A DNA stretch of 54,304 nucleotides from Oscillospiraceae bacterium (GTDB taxonomy: Bacteria > Bacillota > Clostridia > Oscillospirales > Ruminococcaceae). Numbering within the stretch: position 1 is the first letter of the stretch; every line of letters starts with the position of its first letter. The notes beneath the pieces were generated by a model. That model saw only the letters and a program-made list of their open reading frames with translations. It did not search any database and had not been told where the DNA came from. Shown one piece after another: positions 13,920 to 22,428 of the stretch. The position numbers and the translations under genes were made by a program. Location of the stretch: the NCBI GenBank assembly GCA_017887325.1, contig JAGHIE010000023.1:1-54304 (forward strand). The letters run 5' to 3'.

Positions 13920-16076
13920 CTATTTAATAATAAATGTAGAATTTTTATCGTACATTGGATTTAAAACTTCTGTATTATTATTTTTGTTATTATAATCATA
14001 AGGTTTTTGGAGAGAAAAAACAAGATTTTTATTGACGGTATAATCATTATCAGAATTACCTCTTACGAAAAATAATGTATTTTCCATATTGTTTTCGACA
14101 GATTTTTCGTCACAAATACAAATATTTGAGTTATTATATTTTATATCTATATTTATATTTTTTATAACATATGAAAAATTTAAAAGTATATTGTCATTGA
14201 TTTGTATTTGCATTTTATCTTCTATTGGTAAAATTGAAAAATTAGGCTTTGTCATTGTTAATACACTAAAAGCGTTTGTATTATTCTGATTAAAAAATAT
14301 ATTTTTGATATCTATGCTATTTATTAAAGATAGAGTGTCTTCATATTCATTAAATGTTGTATATGATAATATTAGATTATCAATTTTGTTTATTCCTTTT
14401 CCTTTAAGAAATTTAACAGTTTGAGTATCTACATAATTATCATCGCTTGTAGATATAACAGTAGTAGTATTTTTATCATTTATTATAATATTAGAAGTTT
14501 GCCCACTACCTATAACAAATAGATATGAATTAAAATTTTGAATGAATGTAGAAACATAAGATAGAACAAATGTTATACAAATACATATACACAAATGTTT
14601 TAATCTTATATTAGTGTTTAAGTTTTGTTTTATAAAAATAAAAATTATAATAAGAACTATTGAAAATAATAGCCATTTGTTAAATATTTCATAATCAAGT
14701 CCTATTGAAAAATAATCTAATTTAGAGAATATATCTACAATGCCATTTTGTAAGGATATAACTATATCAAGAATAAAATTTATAATATTGTGTTGATTGA
14801 AAGGACAAATTATTATGTACAAAAAAGAAAGACATAATATTATAGGTGGTAAAAAGCATATAGATAAATTTATTATTGGAGATATGATATTAAATGTTTT
14901 AAATGTATATATCCAAAATGGCATTAGAAATATGTTAGCTGATATAGATACACTAATACATTTTATCGCAAATAAGCTAAAACTTTGCATATTGCATTTT
15001 AAAATTAAAAATAAAGTGAGTTTATCAGCTAACAAAATTATTCCTAAGGTTGCTAAAAATGACATGCAAAAACTAATGTCTATTATTGAATAAACATTGA
15101 AACTTACTATAACAAATGCTGTTAAAAATAATGTGTTTAATAAATCAGATTTTCTGAGAGATAGTTTTGATAGAATTAGAATTAACAGCATAAAACCACT
15201 TCTAATAGCAGAAATTTGACAGCCACTAAGAATTATATAAAAAATTATAGGAATAACTGGAAAAATAACTCTAAATAAAAAAGGACATTTTTTAGTCAGT
15301 TTTAAAATTAATAAGGATAATATGCTAATGTGTAAACCAGAAATAGCAAATATATGAGATGTCGATGTAGTGTTATATTTGTTTTCTAAACTATATGGAA
15401 TATCTTCGCTATTACCTAGTAACATAGATTTTATAATCGACGAACTATTTTGTTTAAAATTGTTATCTATGATTTGTGAAAGATAATTATTATATGATTT
15501 TACATAGTAAATGAATGGTTTATTTTTAGTTTTTATAATGTTGATAGCTGATTCTTCTGAGTTATCATAATGACTTGAAAGTAAATAAATTTGTCTACTC
15601 TTATAATAATTTACGCTATTAAAAGAATTACTAGATATTGGCTTGAAAAAATCTACTTTTAGAGTTATTTCATCATACAAGTCAGCATCAATGTATTTAT
15701 TTGTATATAAAATGGTATTGAAGTCTTTAATATTATTATTTTCAACTTTTTTTACCGATAATTCATATGAAAATTTATTTGATTTATTTTGGGTTATGCT
15801 CTTTATCGTTGCAGTAATATTTTGAGTTGTGTTATCTAGCTTTATAATTTTATTATATTCATAATGGTCTTTTGATATAAACAGACAGCTTCCTATTATA
15901 CAAAACAATACAAAGGCTAAAGCAGATATTTTAGCCTTTGTATTAATTAAAATAGAGATAAAACATATTACGATTATAAAACATATAACTACTATAAGTT
16001 GAAATGCAGATAATTGACTTGCTAGAAAACTACCTGTTAGCAGTCCACCACCTATAAGCAAAAATGATCTTTTCAT
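13920..16076 (-). CDS. comEC: ComEC-type protein with degenerate MBL domain
   Basis: A 718-residue polytopic protein of the ComEC/Rec2 family, the DNA-uptake channel of natural competence. It has an N-terminal ComEC-N segment, an OB-like soluble part (about 80-170), then the competence domain with A-I-S-G-L-H-I (244-250) and many membrane helices. The C-terminal metallo-beta-lactamase-like part (about 515-700) should hold D-V-G-Q-G-D and an H-x-H-x-D-H zinc motif, but reads V-I-G-S-G-Q (521-526) and S-Y-T-T-F-N-E-Y-E-D (571-580), so the metal ligands are missing. Uptake without strand degradation, or loss of competence, are possible. It starts three bases after the GNAT stop. Confidence 0.85.
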   Translation of the reverse strand: MKRSFLLIGGGLLTGSFLASQLSAFQLIVVICFIIVICFISILINTKAKISALAFVLFCIIGSCLFISKDHYEYNKIIKLDNTTQNITATIKSITQNKSNKFSYELSVKKVENNNIKDFNTILYTNKYIDADLYDEITLKVDFFKPISSNSFNSVNYYKSRQIYLLSSHYDNSEESAINIIKTKNKPFIYYVKSYNNYLSQIIDNNFKQNSSSIIKSMLLGNSEDIPYSLENKYNTTSTSHIFAISGLHISILSLLILKLTKKCPFLFRVIFPVIPIIFYIILSGCQISAIRSGFMLLILILSKLSLRKSDLLNTLFLTAFVIVSFNVYSIIDISFCMSFLATLGIILLADKLTLFLILKCNMQSFSLFAIKCISVSISANIFLMPFWIYTFKTFNIISPIINLSICFLPPIILCLSFLYIIICPFNQHNIINFILDIVISLQNGIVDIFSKLDYFSIGLDYEIFNKWLLFSIVLIIIFIFIKQNLNTNIRLKHLCICICITFVLSYVSTFIQNFNSYLFVIGSGQTSNIIINDKNTTTVISTSDDNYVDTQTVKFLKGKGINKIDNLILSYTTFNEYEDTLSLINSIDIKNIFFNQNNTNAFSVLTMTKPNFSILPIEDKMQIQINDNILLNFSYVIKNINIDIKYNNSNICICDEKSVENNMENTLFFVRGNSDNDYTVNKNLVFSLQKPYDYNNKNNNTEVLNPMYDKNSTFIIK

Positions 16077-16079
16077 AGG

Positions 16080-17210
16080 TTACACGCTATCAGGGATATC
16101 AAAGTGTAATGGAATAGGGAACCAGTTTTTTTCCATTTGTACATTTGAAAAATAAGAATAACACCCAAAAATAAGTTGGACAGCTTTTAAATAAGGCAAT
16201 TTTATATTAGGTGTTTCAGTTGTGTTTGAAACAGAAACATTTTGATTACTTAATTCAATTTTTACTCTTTCATGGTTTTCAATATCAATGATTAAAGAAC
16301 CGTTGTCTAAATTAGAATAAGTAGATTTTAATTTTAAAAATGCGGATATAACATTTTTAAAATTAATTATACTAAAGTTTTTTGAATGGCACATATTGAA
16401 AGATGAACATTCTTGTGAGTATAAATTAACTTTTATATTATCATACATAGGTATGTGTGATAAACATACACTATCAATATTAAAATTATTTAAATAATCA
16501 CTTAAAACTAATAAATAATTATCATAATTTACAAGTTCAAACTCAAAAATATTAGATTTATCAGAGCTAGATATGCAATATCCTATAAATTTATCATTTT
16601 GTAGAATGCAATATAAAGAATTGCTCCAACTTTTTGCAATATCATAAAAATTATTTATATTTCTTTTAGCTTTTACTTGCTTTTTATTAAATAGGTTTAT
16701 AATACTTTCTAGGATTTCAAAATCATTTTCAGAAACTTCTTTAAATTGATATTGGTTTGCACTATTTTCTTTTGGAATACTATGTTTTATATTAGCTTTA
16801 TCAAAATAAAAGTTTATATCAGCACCACTAGGAGTAAAAGAAAAGTACTCATATCTTTTTCTGTTTCCGTCTAAATATGCTAAATCAACACCATCTTTTC
16901 TCATATCATTCATTGCAGTTGACATCAAGTCTTTCATATAGCCTTTAGATCTTACATCAGGGTGTACACAAACAGTTCCAATACCACCGACATTGATTGT
17001 TTCATCAAGTACAGATAATGTATTTTTAAAATAACCAACTACGGCACATATTTTTTCATCTTCTTTTACTATATAGTGGCTTTCCGGTGAAAAGTTTTTC
17101 TTACTATATAATTTAGGAAGTAATTCTTCAAATTTGATATTAAAAGCAGTGTTTGCAGTATCAATTAGTTTTTCATATTCATCGTAAGTAGCTTTTGAAA
17201 TATTTGCCAT
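16080..17210 (-). CDS. GNAT acetyltransferase with C-terminal extension (Eis-like)
   Basis: This 376-residue protein has a GNAT acetyltransferase domain in its first ~150 residues: V-H-P-D-V-R-S-K-G-Y (about 87-96) is the acetyl-CoA motif R/Q-x-x-G-x-G/A, followed by D-L-A-Y-L-D-G-N-R-K-R-Y. A second GNAT-like half and a short C-terminal domain follow, an Eis-like layout. Such enzymes acetylate amines, including aminoglycosides, but the substrate here is unknown. It sits 25 bases after the nucleoside kinase and three before comEC, within the long minus-strand run. The start follows GAAAGGA at about 17220. Confidence 0.8.
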   Translation of the reverse strand: MANISKATYDEYEKLIDTANTAFNIKFEELLPKLYSKKNFSPESHYIVKEDEKICAVVGYFKNTLSVLDETINVGGIGTVCVHPDVRSKGYMKDLMSTAMNDMRKDGVDLAYLDGNRKRYEYFSFTPSGADINFYFDKANIKHSIPKENSANQYQFKEVSENDFEILESIINLFNKKQVKAKRNINNFYDIAKSWSNSLYCILQNDKFIGYCISSSDKSNIFEFELVNYDNYLLVLSDYLNNFNIDSVCLSHIPMYDNIKVNLYSQECSSFNMCHSKNFSIINFKNVISAFLKLKSTYSNLDNGSLIIDIENHERVKIELSNQNVSVSNTTETPNIKLPYLKAVQLIFGCYSYFSNVQMEKNWFPIPLHFDIPDSV

Positions 17211-17235
17211 ATAAAATTATCCTTTCTGTAATAAG

Positions 17236-18165
17236 TTATAAAAATTCTCGTATAAGTGAATCTTTTGGGATTAGTGTCTCATCAAGTTCTTCAAAATTAT
17301 GTGAGATATTTATTAAATCGTTTATGATTTCTTTATGTTTTATATGGTTTTCTTGACCTTCTAGTAACTGTAAAATTTTATGACAGAATAAAAAAGGTTC
17401 ATAACTATGAGTTGAATTGATATGAATATCTGCAGATTTTTTAAAAGGTTTTATATATAATTCTTCTCCTCTTAAAACATATTTCCATAAATCAAATGTT
17501 TCATCAAAATCTGAATCACGATATTTGTTATCTCTAAGAGTTCTTCTCATAAGTCTTAATGTTCTTGCAGGAAGGATGATATTATTATTATCATCAACAA
17601 AATCACTGTGAACACTTACATATATTCTTAGTACATTAGAGTTTTTTATATTTTGAGATAATAATGGATTAAGAGCGTGAATACCTTCAAAAATTAGAAA
17701 AGTTTGTTCATCGTATTCTACAGTAAAAGTTTTTTCAGCTCTTTGTCTTTTCCCAAATTCATATATAGGGAAAAGAGATTTTTTATTTTCAAGTAGTTCT
17801 TTTATTTTAAAATTAAAAAAATCTATATCTAAAGCTTCTATAGTTTCATAATTTGGTTGTCCGTCTTCCCATAAAGGAAAATCATCACCACATCTATAAA
17901 AATTATCTAAAGATATTCTATAAACTTTTTTATTAAGTTTTTGTATAGCTTTTGAAAGTTTTTTAGCAGTGGTTGTTTTCCCAGAAGAAGAAGGTCCTGT
18001 TAGTAAAATTATATGTTTTCCATTTTCTACTGCTGTGTTAGCAATGTGAATTATTTGTTCATCATATTTAGTTTCTTCTGAGTTAATTAAATTTATTTTG
18101 TCTTTGTTAAATTCTTCTTTAAGTTTGCTTAAATAAATTTTTTCCATAATTTCTGTGTATTTCAT
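17236..18165 (-). CDS. Uridine kinase-like nucleoside kinase, kinase domain only
   Basis: A 309-residue P-loop kinase with Walker A G-P-S-S-S-G-K-T-T (57-65), S-L-D-N-F-Y-R (about 85-91), E-G-I-H-A-L-N-P (about 151-158) and R-T-L-R-L-M-R-R-T-L-R-D. These match the C-terminal part of clostridial nucleoside kinases of about 550 residues, whose N-terminus has TGS and threonyl-tRNA synthetase-like domains. Here only about 45 residues precede the kinase and the alaS promoter lies divergently upstream, so those domains are truly absent. It would phosphorylate uridine, cytidine or a related substrate. It is the first gene of the minus-strand run. Confidence 0.8.
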   Translation of the reverse strand: MKYTEIMEKIYLSKLKEEFNKDKINLINSEETKYDEQIIHIANTAVENGKHIILLTGPSSSGKTTTAKKLSKAIQKLNKKVYRISLDNFYRCGDDFPLWEDGQPNYETIEALDIDFFNFKIKELLENKKSLFPIYEFGKRQRAEKTFTVEYDEQTFLIFEGIHALNPLLSQNIKNSNVLRIYVSVHSDFVDDNNNIILPARTLRLMRRTLRDNKYRDSDFDETFDLWKYVLRGEELYIKPFKKSADIHINSTHSYEPFLFCHKILQLLEGQENHIKHKEIINDLINISHNFEELDETLIPKDSLIREFL

Positions 18166-18279
18166 AAAAAAACCTATCTTTCCAGTAAATATTGTATTTT
18201 TATTATATGTAATTTACTATAGATAAAATGTACCATAAACACAGAGATTAGTCTAGTAATATATTGTTAAATATATCAG

Positions 18280-18308
18280 TTGACAAAATAACAAAATATA
18301 AATATAAT
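18280..18308 (+). promoter_or_regulatory. Promoter of the alaS T-box leader
   Basis: TTGACA at 18280-18285 and TATAAT at 18303-18308 with a 17-base spacer form a perfect vegetative promoter about 10 bases before the leader. Confidence 0.85.
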
Positions 18309-18314
18309 TAATTT

Positions 18315-18563
18315 GATAATATACAAAATGCTATGATGAGAATGACTAAGATTTTTAGAATTATAAGAGAGAAAATCATAAGCTGAAAGATTTTTATTCT
18401 AAAACTTAGGTGCTACCTTGGAGCTATCAGTTAATACTGTATCGTATTTCTGCGTTAAAGAAATTTGAGTGGTTAAGATTTTATCTTAACAAATTGGGTG
18501 GTACCACGGAAAAGTTATAAGAGCTTTCGTCCCATAGGTTTCTATGGAACAGGGCTCTTTTTT
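18315..18563 (+). promoter_or_regulatory. T-box riboswitch, alanine, upstream of alaS
   Basis: The T-box core TGGGTGGTACCACGG is at 18495-18509, and a terminator with the T run at 18555-18563 follows (GAGC...GGGCTC). AGAGAG and GCTGAAAG (18368-18390) are stem I elements. GCT at 18412-18414, just before ACCTTGGAG, is the specifier and codes for alanine, matching the downstream gene. Uncharged tRNA-Ala would stabilise the antiterminator and allow alaS transcription. Confidence 0.92.
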
Positions 18564-18597
18564 GTATGAAAATTAATTTTAAGGAGAATTTTTAGTT

Positions 18598-21231
18598 ATG
18601 CAATGGACAGGATTAAACGAGCTTAGAGAAAAATATTTAAGTTTCTTTGAAAGCAAAGCACACACAAGACTTCAAAGTTTCCCTTTATTACCACAAGGTG
18701 ATAATAGTTTATTACTAATAAACTCTGGTATGGCACCTATGAAAAAATGGTTCTTAGGTCAAGAAGTTCCACCAAGCAAAAGAGTTACTACTTGTCAAAA
18801 ATGTATCAGAACTCCTGATATTGAAAATGTTGGTAAAACAGCAAGACATGGTACTTTCTTTGAAATGTTAGGTAACTTCTCTTTTGGTGATTACTTTAAA
18901 CATGAAGCTACAAAATGGGCTTGGGAATTTATTACAAAAGAATTAGAATTACCAGTTGATAGATTATGGGTATCTGTATATCAAGATGACGATGAAGCAG
19001 TTGATATTTGGGTAAATGAAGTTGGTGTTGATCCAAATAGAATTGTTAGATTAGGCAAAGAAGATAACTTCTGGGAAATTGGTGCAGGTCCATGTGGTCC
19101 TTGTTCAGAAATCTATTTTGATAGAGGCGAAGATAAAGGCTGTGGAAAACCTGACTGTGCAGTAGGTTGTGATTGTGACAGATTCGTTGAATTCTGGAAC
19201 TTAGTATTCAGCCAATTTGATAATGACGGTAACGGAAATTATACAAGATTAGAACACCCAAACATTGATACAGGTATGGGTCTTGAAAGATTAGCTTGTA
19301 TTATGCAAGGTGTTGATAACTTATTCGAAGTAGATACAGTTCAAAACATTATGAAACATATTAGTGATATTGCTGGTGTTAAATATCACGAAGATGAGAA
19401 AAAAGATGTATCTTTAAGAGTTATTACAGACCATATCAGAAGTACAGTATTTATGTTAGCTGACGGTGTAACTCCATCTAACGAAGGTAGAGGATATGTT
19501 TTAAGAAGATTACTTCGTCGTGCTGCTAGACATGGTAGATTATTAGGTATCAACAGACCTTTCTTATATGAAGTAGTTGAAACAGTTGCAAAAGAAAACG
19601 CTGTTGCATACCCAGAATTAACAGAAAAATTAGGTTATTTAAAGAAAACTATTAAATTTGAAGAAGAAAACTTTAATCGTACAATTGATAAAGGTTTTGA
19701 AATGTTAAATAATTTAATAGATGCAATTGAAAGCAAACAAGATAAAGTTTTAGCAGGTAAAGATGTATTCAAATTATATGATACATATGGATTCCCTATT
19801 GATTTAACAAGAGAAATTGCTTTAGAAAAAGGCGTTGACCTTGACGAAGAATCATTTATTGAACTTATGAATGAACAAAAAGAAAGAGCTAGAAAAGCTA
19901 GAATGTCAATGGAAGATGTTGCTTGGGCTGACGAAGCATTAAACTTAGAAGGAAAAACTTCAGAATTTACAGGTTATACAACATTAACAGAAACAGGTAA
20001 AGTTTTAGCAATCTTAGCTGATAATGAAATGGCTCAAACTGCTACAGCTGGTCAAAAAGTTACTATTGTTTTAGATAGAACTTGTTTCTATGCTGAAAGT
20101 GGTGGTCAAGTAGCTGATAAAGGTATTATTAGCAATGACAACTTTAAAGCAGATGTATTAGACGTTCAAAAAACTGGTAGTGGTTTATATATTCATGTTT
20201 GTGAAATAAAAGAAGGTTCTATCGCTGTAGGTGACGAAGTAGAAGAAAAAGTTTTAAAATATGTAAGAGAAGCTATTATGAGAAATCATACAGCAGCTCA
20301 CTTATTACAAGCAGCTTTAAGAGAAGTTTTAGGCGACCATGTTCACCAAGCAGGACAATTAGTAAATGCTACTAGTGTAAGATTTGACTTCTCTCACTTT
20401 GAAGCTTTGACTCCTGATGAAATTTCAAGAGTTGAAAGAATTGTTAATGAAAAAATATTTGAATGTTTAAATGTTGTAACTAAAGAAATGTCTATAGACG
20501 AAGCTAAGAAAACAGGTGCTATGGCATTGTTTGGTGAAAAATATGGCGATGTTGTTAGAGTTGTAGATGTAGACGGATTTTCTATCGAGTTCTGTGGTGG
20601 TACTCATGTTGATAATACATCAAAAATTGGTTTATTAAAAATTATGAGTGAATCATCTGTTGCTGCTGGTGTAAGAAGAATAGAAGCAAAAACAGGTATG
20701 GAAATTTTAAATGTTTTAAAACATACAAATGATGTTATAACAAATTCTGCTAAAGAATTAAAATTATCAAACCCTGCAGAATTACAACAAAAATGCGCTT
20801 CTGTAATGGAAGAATTAAAACAAAAAAATCACGAAATTGAACAATTAAATCAAAAATTAGCTAAACTACAATTTGGTAATATCTTAGATGGTGCTAAAGA
20901 AATTAAAGGTGTTAAAGTAGTTTCTGCTATGATGACAGATGTTAAACCAGAAGTTTTAAGAAATATGGGAGATAAAATTAAAGACCAATCTCCAGATGCA
21001 GTAGCAGTATTAGTTGGTGTATCAGAAGACAAAGCATCTATGTTATGTGTATGTGGTAAAGATGCTGTTAAAGCTGGTGCTCATGCTGGTAAAATAGTAA
21101 AAGAAGTTTCTGCAATTACTGGTGGTAAAGGTGGCGGACGCCCAGATAGTGCTATGGCTGGTGTTGGTGACAATACTAAGATAGACGAAGCATTATTAAA
21201 ATTCCCAGAAATCTTAGAAGCTATGATCTAA
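18598..21231 (+). CDS. alaS: Alanine-tRNA ligase
   Basis: The 877-residue protein has the alanyl-tRNA synthetase order: the class II catalytic core at the N-terminus (motif 1 near residues 20-60, K-T-A-R-H-G-T-F-F-E-M near 79-89), a tRNA-recognition part, the editing domain with zinc ligands H-T-A-A-H (564-568) and C-G-G-T-H (666-670), and a C-terminal coiled-coil plus DHHA1 domain. The last residues include G-G-K-G-G-G-R-P-D. It charges tRNA-Ala and removes Ser or Gly mischarged onto it. Length is normal. Its expression is under the alanine T-box upstream, and it is followed after 23 bases by a HIT protein gene. Confidence 0.98.
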   Translation: MQWTGLNELREKYLSFFESKAHTRLQSFPLLPQGDNSLLLINSGMAPMKKWFLGQEVPPSKRVTTCQKCIRTPDIENVGKTARHGTFFEMLGNFSFGDYFKHEATKWAWEFITKELELPVDRLWVSVYQDDDEAVDIWVNEVGVDPNRIVRLGKEDNFWEIGAGPCGPCSEIYFDRGEDKGCGKPDCAVGCDCDRFVEFWNLVFSQFDNDGNGNYTRLEHPNIDTGMGLERLACIMQGVDNLFEVDTVQNIMKHISDIAGVKYHEDEKKDVSLRVITDHIRSTVFMLADGVTPSNEGRGYVLRRLLRRAARHGRLLGINRPFLYEVVETVAKENAVAYPELTEKLGYLKKTIKFEEENFNRTIDKGFEMLNNLIDAIESKQDKVLAGKDVFKLYDTYGFPIDLTREIALEKGVDLDEESFIELMNEQKERARKARMSMEDVAWADEALNLEGKTSEFTGYTTLTETGKVLAILADNEMAQTATAGQKVTIVLDRTCFYAESGGQVADKGIISNDNFKADVLDVQKTGSGLYIHVCEIKEGSIAVGDEVEEKVLKYVREAIMRNHTAAHLLQAALREVLGDHVHQAGQLVNATSVRFDFSHFEALTPDEISRVERIVNEKIFECLNVVTKEMSIDEAKKTGAMALFGEKYGDVVRVVDVDGFSIEFCGGTHVDNTSKIGLLKIMSESSVAAGVRRIEAKTGMEILNVLKHTNDVITNSAKELKLSNPAELQQKCASVMEELKQKNHEIEQLNQKLAKLQFGNILDGAKEIKGVKVVSAMMTDVKPEVLRNMGDKIKDQSPDAVAVLVGVSEDKASMLCVCGKDAVKAGAHAGKIVKEVSAITGGKGGGRPDSAMAGVGDNTKIDEALLKFPEILEAMI

Positions 21232-21254
21232 TAATTCAAAAGAGGTAATATATT

Positions 21255-21596
21255 ATGAGTGATTGCTTATTTTGTAAAATTATAAACGGAGATATTCCAT
21301 CAAACAAAGCATATGAAGATGAAAAATGCTATGCTTTTCATGATATTAATCCACAAGCACCTGTTCATGTTTTGGTTATTCCTAAAATTCATTTGAGCAG
21401 TGTTAACGATATTTGTGAAGAAAACGCTAATGTTGTTGCACACATATTCTCTGTTATTCCAAAAATAGCAAAAGAGTTAAATTTAGAAAATGGATATAGA
21501 GTAGTAACTAATATTGGTGAAGATGGAAGACAAAGTGTTAAACATTTACATTTTCATATATTAGGTGGCAAAAATTTAACAGAATTTATGGCATAA
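21255..21596 (+). CDS. HIT family (HinT-like) nucleotide-binding protein
   Basis: A 113-residue protein with the histidine triad H-L-H-F-H (97-101) followed by I-L-G-G, and an N-terminal C-L-F-C pair (4, 7) that in HinT-like proteins may bind zinc. HinT proteins hydrolyse adenosine phosphoramidates, including aminoacyl-AMP made by tRNA synthetases, so the place directly behind alaS is suggestive. Full family length. It lies 23 bases after alaS and may share its transcript; its terminator is at 21603-21640. Confidence 0.93.
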   Translation: MSDCLFCKIINGDIPSNKAYEDEKCYAFHDINPQAPVHVLVIPKIHLSSVNDICEENANVVAHIFSVIPKIAKELNLENGYRVVTNIGEDGRQSVKHLHFHILGGKNLTEFMA

Positions 21597-21602
21597 GTAT
21601 AA

Positions 21603-21640
21603 AATTAAAGTCTTCTGGTTTTACAGAAGACTTTAATTAT
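21603..21640 (+). terminator. Terminator after the HIT gene
   Basis: A perfect 15-base-pair stem (21603-21617 with 21624-21638) with a six-base loop. The T run after it is short and interrupted, so read-through into the DUF3842 gene is possible. Confidence 0.65.
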
Positions 21641-21657
21641 TGAATATAGGAGTTATT

Positions 21658-22089
21658 ATGAATAAAAATATAATAGTGTTAGTTGTAGATGGACAAGGTG
21701 GAGGAATAGGCAAACAGTTTATTGAAAAACTTAGAAAAGAAGTTCCTAATGTATATATTAGAGCTTTAGGAACAAATTCAACTGCCACAAATAAAATGGT
21801 GAAAGCTGGAGCTAATGACGGAGCAACTGGGGAAAATGCAATTGTTGTAAATGCTTACAAATCTCATATTATAGTTGGTGTTTTGGGAATTGTGATGCCA
21901 AATTCTATTTTAGGAGAACTTACACCTAAAATGGCAGAAGCAATAAGCAGTAGTGAAGCGTTAAAAGTTTTAATACCAATACAAAAATGTGGTGTAAAAG
22001 TTGCTTTTGGTGAAGATGTTAAACCAGTTTCAGTTTATATTGATAAAGCTGTTGAAATAGTAAAAAATGAACTTGTAAGCAATTTGTAG
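21658..22089 (+). CDS. DUF3842 family protein
   Basis: A 143-residue protein that matches the small clostridial DUF3842 family, with V-D-G-Q-G-G-G-I-G-K-Q near the N-terminus (residues 8-18), a glycine-rich nucleotide-binding-like turn, and a conserved A-N-D-G-A-T-G-E-N-A (about 53-62). Function is not known. I chose ATG at 21658 because AGGAG precedes it at 21647-21651. It sits between alaS-HIT and the thrS leader, and has no gene partner of its own. Confidence 0.8.
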   Translation: MNKNIIVLVVDGQGGGIGKQFIEKLRKEVPNVYIRALGTNSTATNKMVKAGANDGATGENAIVVNAYKSHIIVGVLGIVMPNSILGELTPKMAEAISSSEALKVLIPIQKCGVKVAFGEDVKPVSVYIDKAVEIVKNELVSNL

Positions 22090-22101
22090 GTTTATTATCG
22101 C

Positions 22102-22130
22102 TTGACAATTTTTAAATCAAGTGGTAGTAT
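22102..22130 (+). promoter_or_regulatory. Promoter of the thrS T-box leader
   Basis: TTGACA at 22102-22107, a 17-base spacer, then TAGTAT at 22125-22130. It lies 12 bases after the DUF3842 stop. Confidence 0.75.
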
Positions 22131-22136
22131 AAAATA

Positions 22137-22384
22137 AAATCAAGATAAATCGTTGACAAGAAGGCATTAATAGTTTGCAAGGTAAATCAGAGAAAAACAT
22201 CATCGGCTGAAAGTGTTTTACCACTTTGTGTATTAATGTTACCACCTTGGAGAGTACAGGGTTAAAAAACTGTATCGGTTAGCAACCGTTATATTGCTCT
22301 TAAAGTGACAGAGTTTTTCTGTAATTTGGGTGGAACCGTGGAGTTTATACACTTCATCCCTATTTTTAGGGGTGGAGTGTTTTT
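22137..22384 (+). promoter_or_regulatory. T-box riboswitch, threonine, upstream of thrS
   Basis: The T-box core TGGGTGGAACCGTGG is at 22327-22341, followed by a terminator hairpin (ACACTTCATCCC with GGGGTGGAGTGT) and T run to 22384. AGAGA (22191 on) and CGGCTGAAAG are stem I elements. ACC at 22241-22243, directly before ACCTTGGAG, is the specifier and codes for threonine, matching thrS. Uncharged tRNA-Thr would turn transcription on. Confidence 0.92.
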
Positions 22385-22428
22385 ATTTTTCTTGTTTTAA
22401 GTATTAAACTAAAAAGGAGTAGTGAGTT

